64,000 bases of DNA from Acidobacteriota bacterium (GTDB lineage Bacteria; Acidobacteriota; Thermoanaerobaculia; Multivoradales; Multivoraceae), in the NCBI GenBank assembly GCA_003388555.1, contig QQVD01000034.1:186001-250000 (forward strand), given 5' to 3'. This document shows, one piece after another, positions 30,923-38,431 of this stretch. The first letter of the stretch is position 1. Each line of letters opens with the position of its first letter. The position numbers and the translations under genes are program-made. The notes below the pieces were generated by a model that worked only from the letters and a program-made list of their open reading frames with translations, was not told the origin of the DNA and made no database searches.

Positions 30923-31434
30923 GGCGGGCCGCCCGATTCGGTGGACGCTCCCGTGCTACCACCCGGGGCGGTCGCCTCCGCGGTCCCGTCGGCCGACGAT
31001 TCCCCGGTGGGCGACAGCTCGGTCGCCTGGCGGGCGATCATCTGCGCGACGCGACCGAACTCGTCACGCAGATTGGACTTGACGAGGTATCCGGCGACGC
31101 CGAGCTTCAGCGCCGCGCGCACGTCGGACTGATCGGCCGAGGTGGTCAGCACGAACACCACGGTGTCGGCGATCGCCCGGTCGCGGCGGAGCTCGGCGAG
31201 CATCTCGAGGCCGTTCATGCGCGGCATGTTGAGGTCGAGCAGGACGAGTCGGGGAAGGCGGGGATCGAGGCCGGGGCGCTCGCCACGTAGCAGCTCGAGC
31301 GCCTCGATCCCATCGCGAGCCTCGACGATGCACTCCTCCATGCCCAGCTGGCGGAAGCCACGTCGCAGGCCCTTGCGATCGACCTCGTCGTCGTCGACGA
31401 TCAGCAGCCTGAGCCTGATGCCGCCGGGCGTCAT
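30919..31434 (-). CDS. Single-domain response regulator, Rcp1-like
   Basis: 171 residues from ATG 31434 (ATGA overlap with the upstream kinase stop). Receiver with LLIVDDDEVDRKGLRR, phospho-acceptor Asp67 in LLDLNMPRMNG, the Thr in VLTTSADQSDV and the Lys in GYLVKSN. The long insertion before the Asp (LRGERPGLDPRLPRL) and the S-A-D/V-K-S-N pattern are typical of regulators paired with phytochrome- and ethylene-receptor-type kinases. After the receiver only a Ser/Gly/Thr-rich tail of ~35 residues remains, so output must be by protein interaction. Confidence 0.92.
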   Translation of the reverse strand: MTPGGIRLRLLIVDDDEVDRKGLRRGFRQLGMEECIVEARDGIEALELLRGERPGLDPRLPRLVLLDLNMPRMNGLEMLAELRRDRAIADTVVFVLTTSADQSDVRAALKLGVAGYLVKSNLRDEFGRVAQMIARQATELSPTGESSADGTAEATAPGGSTGASTESGGPP

Positions 31435-33002
31435 CGGATCCGACTCCCGGTCGACCACGGCAGCAGCGGCCAGTCGAAGGTGAATACGGCGCCACGGTCG
31501 CCGTTGGAGCCCACCGCGACCGTGCCGCCGAAACGCTCCACCAGCTTCTTGACCAACGCCAACCCGACGCCCGACCCCTCGACCTCGTCGCGCGGGCGCA
31601 GGGTCTGGAAGAGGTTGAAGATGCGCTCCCGGAACGCCTCGTCGACGCCCGGACCGTCGTCGACGACGGAGATCACCAGCCGCGATCCCTCGACACGGGC
31701 TGCCACCTCGATCGTCCCGGTGTCGCGATCGTGGTGCTTCACCGAGTTGGCGATCAGGTTGGTCAGCACCTGCTGGAGCGCGATGCTGTGGCCCTCGAAG
31801 GGAGGAACCGAGTCGAGCTCGGTGTGCACCGTGAACCGGTCGGGCACGGCGGCCAGGTTGACGCTCTCGGCGACGAGCCGATCCAGATCGATGACTCGCA
31901 CCTCGAGGTCGGCGTGGCCGGCGCGTGAGTATTCGAGCAGGCTGTCGAGCAGCGCGTTCATGCGCCCGGTCCGGCTCTGCAACAGCTGCAGGTGCTCCCG
32001 GCTCTCTGCGCTGACCTGCTGTCCGAGGTCCTCCTCCAGCCACGATGCGAGTTGGCCGATGGCCCGCAGCGGCGCCTTGAGGTCGTGCGAGGCGACGTAG
32101 GCGAACTGGTCGAGATCCTGGTTGCTGCGCTCGAGCTCGGTGGTGCGCTCCAGCAGCTGGCGCTCGGCGCTCTTGCGTTGGGTGATGTCGTGGGCGATGA
32201 GCGAGTGGCCGATCAGGGCACCGTGCTCGTCGACGATCGGCGACGCCTGCGCCAGCAGATGCACGAGCTCCCCCGACTTGCGGCGGCTCTCGATCTCGAA
32301 TCCGCCGGCCCGGTCGCCCGCGGCGAGATCGCCCGGGTCGACGCCGATGAGCTGGCGCAGGTCGCCGCCGAGGACCTCGGAGGGAGCGAAACCGAAGATC
32401 CGCTCCGCGGCGCGGTTCCAGCTGGTGACCCGGCCGCGGTTGTCGACCGCCACGATCGCTTCGTAGGCGGAGTCGACCAGCGCCGCCAACCTCGCCTCGT
32501 GCGGGTTGCGCAGCGCCAGGACCTTGGGCACCGCGGGCACCAGGGCGACAACAGTCAACCAGGAGACTCCCGCGGTGACACCCTTGGCGACTCCCATCGC
32601 CCTGTAGGCCGGCCACCAGAACATCGCCGCCTCGAAGAGATGGGTCAGCCCGCAGGCGAGGATGAAGGTGACGAAGAGCCATCCCAGCCCAGGGAAAGGG
32701 ATGTCGCGGCGTCGGCGTAGCAGCAGGGTCATGACGATCGGGATCGCCATGTAGGCGCCGAAGATCAGCAGGTCCGAGACGATGTGCAGGTTGCCGTGCG
32801 CCGGGGTCCACTCGCCGCAGCGCCAACGGGCCGGGAAGCCGCTGGTGTCGAACAGGCGGCCCCAGAAGCCCGGCGCAGCCGGCTGCGAGGCCGCCAGCGG
32901 CGCCGCACCGCAGAGAGCACCGAGAGCTCCCGCCGCGAGCGGCAGCCTTCCGGTCGGCGCGACCGGGCGTCGTCGGGAGCGGCTGGCGTGCGGCCGGATC
33001 AT
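31431..33002 (-). CDS. Histidine kinase with ETR1-type ethylene-binding N-terminal domain
   Basis: 523 residues. Three helices at ~72-165 form a sensor with the ethylene-receptor residues in exact ETR1 spacing: Asp77, Tyr84, Ile87, Pro88, Ile114, Cys117 and His121 correspond to Asp25, Tyr32, Ile35, Pro36, Ile62, Cys65 and His69. In ETR1 the Cys/His pair holds the copper ion needed for ethylene binding. A PAS domain (~170-275), HisKA with His306 (AYVASHDLKAPLRA) and HATPase (NLIANSVKHHD, DDGPGVD, GSGVGLAL) follow. Relative to plant receptors it has a ~70-residue N-terminal extension containing an extra hydrophobic stretch. Genes for a single-domain regulator and a REC-PAS-kinase follow with 4-nt overlaps. 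The ligand is inferred from residues only. Confidence 0.88.
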   Translation of the reverse strand: MIRPHASRSRRRPVAPTGRLPLAAGALGALCGAAPLAASQPAAPGFWGRLFDTSGFPARWRCGEWTPAHGNLHIVSDLLIFGAYMAIPIVMTLLLRRRRDIPFPGLGWLFVTFILACGLTHLFEAAMFWWPAYRAMGVAKGVTAGVSWLTVVALVPAVPKVLALRNPHEARLAALVDSAYEAIVAVDNRGRVTSWNRAAERIFGFAPSEVLGGDLRQLIGVDPGDLAAGDRAGGFEIESRRKSGELVHLLAQASPIVDEHGALIGHSLIAHDITQRKSAERQLLERTTELERSNQDLDQFAYVASHDLKAPLRAIGQLASWLEEDLGQQVSAESREHLQLLQSRTGRMNALLDSLLEYSRAGHADLEVRVIDLDRLVAESVNLAAVPDRFTVHTELDSVPPFEGHSIALQQVLTNLIANSVKHHDRDTGTIEVAARVEGSRLVISVVDDGPGVDEAFRERIFNLFQTLRPRDEVEGSGVGLALVKKLVERFGGTVAVGSNGDRGAVFTFDWPLLPWSTGSRIR

Positions 33003-33130
33003 CGTCGTCGGCGAGGTTTGCGGAGGTGGGAATCCGCGCGGCGGACTCCGCGCGTTGGGCGCGAGGCGCGGGCTCCGCGGGCAGGATCGGCTGGCCGCGA
33101 CGCCTGTTCGTCGACGAAGGCTACAGGCCG

Positions 33131-33155
33131 GCTAGTTATTCTTCAATTCAGCGGA
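33131..33155 (-). promoter_or_regulatory. AT-rich island upstream of the ethylene-receptor-type operon
   Basis: GGCTAGTTATTCTTCAATTC is the only AT-rich patch in the 184-bp spacer between the MFS gene stop and the operon start. On the minus strand it reads GAATTGAAGAATAACTAGCC, which could hold a promoter core. No clean -35/-10 pair with 17-bp spacing is visible. Confidence 0.3.
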
Positions 33156-33186
33156 TCTCTCGCCGCGAGGCCCCGGAGAGAGTCGC

Positions 33187-34611
33187 TCAGGCCTCGTCGC
33201 TGACCCCGCGCAGGCGCTCGAGGCTCTTGCGGTACTCGCCCATGCAGTAGAAGAGCAGCACCGCCGAAGCCAGGTGCGCCACTCCCGTGGTGGTGAGCAG
33301 CGAGTAGCGGATGCCCTCGATGCCGAAGTTGGCCTGGGTGAAGACGTAGTCGGTCATCAGCGCCAGCACCATCGGCCCGATTGCCAGGCCGAGCAGGTTG
33401 ACGATGAACAGGTAGATCGCCGAGGTCTGCCCACGCAGGTTGTTGGGCATCATCTGCTGGATCGCCGCCGGCGCCACTCCGAAAGGCATCGAGGCGAGGA
33501 AGACGGTGGGGATCACCAGGATCATCGCGGCGACGTCGTTGTCGAGCAGCGGGAAGACCAGTCCGGTCGGGAACCAGATCCAGGCCGCCAGGAAGCCCAC
33601 CCGCACCTTGGCGTCGGTGTAGCCCCTGCGGCTGAGCCGATCGGAGATCACGCCTCCCACCAGCACGCCGCCAGCGCCGCAGACGAAGACCACGATGCCG
33701 TAGATCAGCCCGAACTTCGCCGCGTCCCAGCCGTGCACCCGCTTGAAGACCTCGGGCAGCCAGGCGCCGTTGCCGTAGCTCGAGAAGGAGAGCAGGGCGA
33801 AGCCGATGTTGTGGCTGAGGATGGTGCGGCGGTTCTCGGAGATGTAGCGCATCACCTCGCGGAACGGCACCGAGCGCGACTTCGCGGCGGCACCCTGCGC
33901 GGCGCCGCGCGTCACCAGCAGACCCCGGCGCGCCGGCTCGCGCACGGTGAGCAGCAGCAGCGGCACCACCAGCAGACCCGGCAGGCCGACGAGGAAGAAG
34001 ACCTTCTGCCAGGGAGTCACCGTGCCGAGCAGCGGCAGGTCCCACGGCGCCGTCTGGCGCACGTAGGTGATCGCCTTGCCGCCGACCAGGTAGGCCATGC
34101 CGGAGCCGAAGTAGATCCCCATGCCGTAGAAGGCGATGGCGCGTGCCAGCTTCTCCTTGCGGAAGTAGTCGGTGATGATCGAGTAGGCGGACGGTGAGAG
34201 CGACGCCTCGCCGATGCCGACACCGATGCGCAGCAGCGACATGTGCCAGAAGTTGCGCGCGACGCCGCAGGCGGCGGTCATCAGGCTCCACATCGCCAAC
34301 CCGAAGGCGATGATGCGGGTGCGGTTGTGCGAATCGGCGAGGCGGCCGAACGGGATGCCGAAGATGGTGTAGAAGACGGCGAAGGCCGGCCCCATCAGGA
34401 ACCCGACCTGCCAGTCGCGATCGAGATCGAGCCCCGTCTTGATGTCGCCGACCATCATGCTGAGGATCTGGCGGTCGACGAAAGAGAACAGGTAGACGAT
34501 CGTCAGCACGACGACCACGTACCACGCGTAGGACTCCGAGGGGTACGGGTCGGCCGTCGCGCCGGCCGCGGCGGGGCGGTCGGAGCGGCTGGGCGAATCG
34601 TCGGACTGCAT
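33187..34611 (-). CDS. MFS transporter (spinster/sugar-phosphate-like)
   Basis: 474 residues from ATG 34611, with AGGAG ten bases upstream. Twelve hydrophobic segments. Helix 1 and the following loop (TIVYLFSFVDRQILSMMVGDIK) and the signature GIPFGRLADSHNRTRIIAFGLAMWS place it in the major facilitator superfamily; GIGEASLSPSAYSIITDYF is the conserved helix-5 motif of Spns-like members. The second half repeats the pattern (GGVISDRLSRRGYTDAKVR). It probably exports or imports a small organic acid or lipid precursor by proton coupling; the substrate is unknown. Confidence 0.9.
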   Translation of the reverse strand: MQSDDSPSRSDRPAAAGATADPYPSESYAWYVVVVLTIVYLFSFVDRQILSMMVGDIKTGLDLDRDWQVGFLMGPAFAVFYTIFGIPFGRLADSHNRTRIIAFGLAMWSLMTAACGVARNFWHMSLLRIGVGIGEASLSPSAYSIITDYFRKEKLARAIAFYGMGIYFGSGMAYLVGGKAITYVRQTAPWDLPLLGTVTPWQKVFFLVGLPGLLVVPLLLLTVREPARRGLLVTRGAAQGAAAKSRSVPFREVMRYISENRRTILSHNIGFALLSFSSYGNGAWLPEVFKRVHGWDAAKFGLIYGIVVFVCGAGGVLVGGVISDRLSRRGYTDAKVRVGFLAAWIWFPTGLVFPLLDNDVAAMILVIPTVFLASMPFGVAPAAIQQMMPNNLRGQTSAIYLFIVNLLGLAIGPMVLALMTDYVFTQANFGIEGIRYSLLTTTGVAHLASAVLLFYCMGEYRKSLERLRGVSDEA

Positions 34612-35217
34612 GGGTCGTGTCTCCTGGCGAGGCGGAAGGTCGATCAGGCCCGCGTCGAAGGCTGCGCCCCGCGCTCGAGCGGTTCCGGGCTTCAGAGGGG
34701 CGGGCCGTGTAGCGGTCGCGGGACCACCGGCGGCCGAGTTCCTCGTCGGTGGTGGAGGGAGCCGGCGCAGTGTATCGGCCCGGTTCGGGCCAGAGGAGCC
34801 GCCGCAGTCCGGCGCCGGCCGCGGCGGCCGAGGAGATCGCGCGACCCGAGCGGCGACCGGCTGCAGCGAACCGTCAGGGTCGGGATGCCGAGATGCAGAT
34901 ACACTGCCGGCGTCCCGTCGCGCTCCGCGATCGCCCCGGTCGGTACCGTGGGCTCCGCGGATCTCGGTGCCGTGCGGTCCCCTTGCCGGCGGCAGGACGT
35001 CGATCTGACGGACAGCTCGCCCGGTGAGGCCGGCGACGGTCGGTCCGGGTCGGGCTTCGAACGCTCGCTGCATTGCGCGCCGGGAATGCCGGTCCGCCGG
35101 CTACCGGTTGCCCGCCTGTCGCATCCTCGACCCGATGGCCCTCCGTCAGATCTCCGCCAGAAGGGCCGCGCCGGCCCTGAAGCGCCCCGCAAGACGCAGC
35201 CCGGAATGTGCCCCACG
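34612..35217. other. 600-bp spacer without a recognisable gene
   Basis: The stretch between the divergent MFS and lipoprotein genes carries long GC-rich open frames on both strands, but none has a plausible start, ribosome site or protein-like composition. I see no repeats or RNA gene in it. It presumably holds the promoters of both flanking genes. Confidence 0.5.
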
Positions 35218-35664
35218 ATGAGACCTCCCCAGCCCCGCCGCCGCAGCCTGGCGGCGATCCTCCGACCCCTCGCGCTGTGCCTTCCGCTCCTGGTCGTCGC
35301 CTGCGACAGCAGCACCACCGACCCGGACGAGATCCTCGTCTTCGACGGCATCGTCCGCTTCGAGGGGGAGAGTTTCCACTCCTTCACCACCACCGATGAG
35401 GGCCCGCTCGAGGTCACCCTGACGCGGCTCGACGCGCTGCTGGTGGACATCACGGTGCTGCGGCCCGAGAACCTCGCGATCTCGGTCGGCATCGGTCAGG
35501 AGGTCGAGGGCGAGTGTCTCGAGAACGTGCAGTTCACGCTGCAGGAGCGCGGCCTGCTCTTCTTCAACCTCGTTCCGCGCACCTACTGCCTGTCGGTGTT
35601 CGACGGCGGCCAGCTGCCCGAGGACGCCTCGGTCTCCTACACCGTCACGCTCGAGCTGCCCTGA
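35218..35664 (+). CDS. Small lipoprotein with a PPC-like beta domain, copy 1
   Basis: 148 residues from ATG 35218 (ATG 35206 is an in-frame alternative). A basic start and hydrophobic core end in the lipobox VVAC. The mature part (~125 residues) is an all-beta domain, FDGIVRFEGESFHSFTT, VTLTRLDALLVDITVL, YCLSVFDGG and SYTVTLELP. Its pattern resembles bacterial pre-peptidase C-terminal (PPC) domains, here as a free lipoprotein. One conserved cysteine pair candidate (GECLEN, TYCLSV) is shared with the next gene. The function is unknown, and the likely site is the outer membrane or periplasm. Confidence 0.7.
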   Translation: MRPPQPRRRSLAAILRPLALCLPLLVVACDSSTTDPDEILVFDGIVRFEGESFHSFTTTDEGPLEVTLTRLDALLVDITVLRPENLAISVGIGQEVEGECLENVQFTLQERGLLFFNLVPRTYCLSVFDGGQLPEDASVSYTVTLELP

Positions 35665-35836
35665 GGGTCGCCGACCGCCGACCGGGCAGCGCGTTCCGCG
35701 GCGCGTTCCGGTGTTCTCCTCGCAAGGCCCGCTTCAACCCACCTCGACATCCGGCTGATACGCCGACGAGTTCGAACACGGGAGCCCGCTCGTCCGGGTC
35801 CCGACCTCCCCGCTGCAAGTCCCATCGGAGCCGCTC

Positions 35837-36286
35837 ATGATCCCGAAACCGCTCGCCGCGAGAACCGCATCCGCCGCCGCGGCCTCCCTCCTGGCCCTGC
35901 TGATGCTCGTCGCCTGCGATGACGATCCCGTCGAGGTCGTCGAGCCGCCGGACCCGGATCCGCAGGTCACCGAGAGCTTCTCTGGCACCGTCGAGCAGCT
36001 CGGCCTCTCGATCCACCTCTTCACCATCGGCGGCCTCAACAACACCGAGGTGGAGATCACCGAGCTGGCTCCGCTCGAGACCCTCACCCTCGGGCTCGGC
36101 GTCGGCACCTCGACCGACGGCGGCGAGACCTGCGCGCTGTTGGCCCAGGACCGCAGCGTGCGGCTCGGCGAGACGCTGCTGATCCAGAATCTCGCCGAGG
36201 GCGAGTACTGCGTCACCGTCTTCGACGTCGGCAACATCTTCCCCGACCAGGTGGTGGAGTACACCATCGAGGTGCTGCACCCCTGA
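35837..36286 (+). CDS. Small lipoprotein with a PPC-like beta domain, copy 2
   Basis: 149 residues from ATG 35837 with GGAG upstream. Lipobox MLVAC, then an acidic Asp/Pro linker and a domain parallel to copy 1: FSGTVEQLGLSIHLFTI, VEITELAPLETLTLGLGVG, GETCALL, EYCVTVFDVGN, VEYTIEVLHP. The two genes lie 172 bp apart in the same orientation and most likely arose by tandem duplication. The cysteine pair is in the same place. No enzymatic motif is visible. Confidence 0.72.
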   Translation: MIPKPLAARTASAAAASLLALLMLVACDDDPVEVVEPPDPDPQVTESFSGTVEQLGLSIHLFTIGGLNNTEVEITELAPLETLTLGLGVGTSTDGGETCALLAQDRSVRLGETLLIQNLAEGEYCVTVFDVGNIFPDQVVEYTIEVLHP

Positions 36287-36362
36287 GCCGCCGCGGCGTG
36301 GAGCGAGGAGGCGCGGTGATCTCCCTCCTCGCGCGCCCGGGGTCCGCGACGGGTCGCCCGGG

Positions 36363-37553
36363 ATGAGCGGCGAAGCGCTCGACGTGCGCAGGGCGCGACG
36401 GCTCGCCCTGGCGCGGGCGGGCCTGCTCGGCCGGCGGTGGAGCGGGCTGCCGGAGCGGGCGCGGGGTCGCGGCTCCACGGCCAGGGAGGCGGTGCACCAG
36501 ATCGTCGACCGCTTCGGTTACCTGCAGCTCGACACCGTGTCGGTGGCCGGCGCGCGCTCTCACGCCCTGGTGCTGCTGTCGCGCCTCCGAGGACTCGACG
36601 CCGATCTCCCGGAGAAGCTGCTGCAACCGGGCTGCCCCTACTTCGAGTACTGGGGGCACGAGGCCTCCTGGATGCCGCTCGAGCTCTACCCGGCCTTCGG
36701 CTTCCGGCGCCGCGCCTACCGTCACCACCGCTGGTTCGGCCGCGCACTGGACGAACAGCCGGCGCTGGCCGACGAGATCCTGCGCCGTACCCGCGACGAG
36801 GGTCCCTTCCGCTCTGCCGATCTCGAGGGCTCCGGCAGCGGTTCGTGGTGGGGGTGGAAGGACAGCAAGCGGGTCGCCGCCGCTCTCTGGTCGTGTGGCG
36901 AGCTGGCGATCCGTGCGCGCGATCGCTTCCAGCGCACCTTCGACCTCACCGAGCGGGTGATCCCGGAGCAGCAGCGGGGCGACCTGCCGCTGGAGGAAGC
37001 TCTGTGCGAGCTTCTCCTGCGCGCCGCATCGGGACACGGCTGGGCGACGACCGGCACGCTCGCCGCGACCTGGCGCCTGGTCAACCTGCGGCCCGAGATC
37101 GCGCGCGCACTGCAAAGGCTGGTCGAAGAAGGTCGCCTGATCGCCTGCCGGCTCGACGCCGGAGAGCGCCGGATCGATGGCTGGATCCGGCCCGAAGACC
37201 TCGAGCTCGCCGACGCCCTGCGTCGCATCCGGCCCGCCGGGCGCGAGCCGGTGCTGCTGTCGCCCTTCGACCCGGTGCTGTGGGATCGCGAGCGGGTGCG
37301 GCTGCTGTTCGGCTTCGACCAGGTGCTGGAGATCTTCAAGCCGGCGGAGCAGCGGGTGCACGGCTACTTCTGTCTCCCGGTGCTGGCCGGCGAACGACTG
37401 GTCGCGCGGGTCGACCTCAAGGCCCACCGCCCGGAGGGCCGACTCGAGGTGCTCGCCGCCCACTACGAGGAGCGCGGCGCCGCGGCACGCGACGCCGTGG
37501 CCTCGGCCCTGAGGCGCCACGCCGAATCGCTGGACCTGCGTCTCGACGGCTGA
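36363..37553 (+). CDS. YcaQ/AlkX-like winged-helix DNA glycosylase
   Basis: 396 residues. It matches the HTH_42/YcaQ family: ARRLALARAGLLG, VDRFGYLQLDTVSVAGARSHALVLLSR, YWGHEASWMPLELYPAF, LLSPFDPVLWDRERVRLLFGF and the C-terminal GYFCLPVLAGERLVARVDLKA. Residues Q55-L56-D57 form the QxD catalytic motif of the AlkX/YcaQ branch, which removes alkylated bases and unhooks interstrand crosslinks. AlkZ has QxQ instead. It acts on chromosomal DNA in the cytoplasm. It begins 77 bp behind the second lipoprotein gene, with no evident functional link. Confidence 0.88.
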   Translation: MSGEALDVRRARRLALARAGLLGRRWSGLPERARGRGSTAREAVHQIVDRFGYLQLDTVSVAGARSHALVLLSRLRGLDADLPEKLLQPGCPYFEYWGHEASWMPLELYPAFGFRRRAYRHHRWFGRALDEQPALADEILRRTRDEGPFRSADLEGSGSGSWWGWKDSKRVAAALWSCGELAIRARDRFQRTFDLTERVIPEQQRGDLPLEEALCELLLRAASGHGWATTGTLAATWRLVNLRPEIARALQRLVEEGRLIACRLDAGERRIDGWIRPEDLELADALRRIRPAGREPVLLSPFDPVLWDRERVRLLFGFDQVLEIFKPAEQRVHGYFCLPVLAGERLVARVDLKAHRPEGRLEVLAAHYEERGAAARDAVASALRRHAESLDLRLDG

Positions 37554-37608
37554 CGTCGCCCCGTCGCGATCGACCGTTCAGCGTCGGAGCACGGAGCCCC
37601 TCGCGTCC

Positions 37609-38280
37609 TCAGCCGCGCCGATTGAGCACGTCGAGGACCTCGCGCCGCAGCGCCGGGTCGTCGGCGAAGGCGCCGCGGTGGGCGACGGTAGTCATCACCG
37701 GCTCGTGCTTGGCGACGCCGCGAGCCTTCATGCACAGGTGCTCGGAGTGCACCATGACGGTGACGCCGGCGGGCTCGAGGTGCTGCATCAGGGCGTCGGC
37801 GACCTGCTGGGTGATGCGCTCCTGCATCTGCGGCCGGCGCGCGAAGACCTCCACCAGGCGCGCCAGCTTCGACAGGCCGACGACGCGGCCGTCGGCCGGC
37901 AGGTACGCGATCGACGCCTTGCCGAAGAAGGGCAGGAGATGGTGCTCGCAGAAGCTGAAGAACTCGATGTCGCGCAGCGTCACCAGGTCGGAGGACGGCT
38001 GCTCGAAGGTGCGCGCCAGAACCTCCTCCGGCCGCTGCTGCAGGCCGCCGAAGAGCTCGGCGTAGGCCTTGGCGACCCGGCGCGGCGTGTCGACCAGGCC
38101 TTCTCGCTCGGGATCCTCGCCGAGTGCGAGGAGGATCTCGCGCACCGCCGCCTCGATGCGTGGACGGTCGATCGCCGGCGGCGTCGCCTGGGTGTCGGCC
38201 GGATCGAGCCGGCGGAGCACGGACGCTTCGAGGTTGCGGCGCGGGAAGGTCGCGAGGGAGGTGGTCTGCAGATCGGTCAT
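37609..38280 (-). CDS. folE: GTP cyclohydrolase I
   Basis: 223 residues from ATG 38280; the frame is open further upstream but without family homology. Core motifs: EDPEREGLVDTPRRVAKAY, EFFSFCEHHLLPFFGKASIAYLP with zinc Cys and His, VGLSKLARLVEVFARRPQMQERIT and SEHLCMKARGV with the second zinc Cys. It converts GTP to 7,8-dihydroneopterin triphosphate and formate, the first step toward tetrahydrofolate and other pterins. The N-terminal ~35 residues before the domain are extra and poorly structured. The SpoIIE phosphatase gene lies 151 bp upstream on the same strand. Confidence 0.96.
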   Translation of the reverse strand: MTDLQTTSLATFPRRNLEASVLRRLDPADTQATPPAIDRPRIEAAVREILLALGEDPEREGLVDTPRRVAKAYAELFGGLQQRPEEVLARTFEQPSSDLVTLRDIEFFSFCEHHLLPFFGKASIAYLPADGRVVGLSKLARLVEVFARRPQMQERITQQVADALMQHLEPAGVTVMVHSEHLCMKARGVAKHEPVMTTVAHRGAFADDPALRREVLDVLNRRG

Positions 38281-38431
38281 CTCGGCTCCAGCTCGAGCGC
38301 TGAGTCCGTGAGCTCGGCTCCTCGGGCGCTCGGCGTTCGGTCGTCGTTGCGGGGACTGCACGCGGCGCGTGCACAGCGTCGGGTTCGTGTCCCCCCCGGC
38401 CTTGGATGTATGGCTGGGCGCGCCGATCCGA

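Noticed and set aside
27823-33002. Functional link between the CusF-like copper lipoprotein and the copper-requiring ethylene-type receptor
   Set aside because: The genes are on opposite strands with acylphosphatase and AIM24 genes between them, so proximity alone does not support a shared system.
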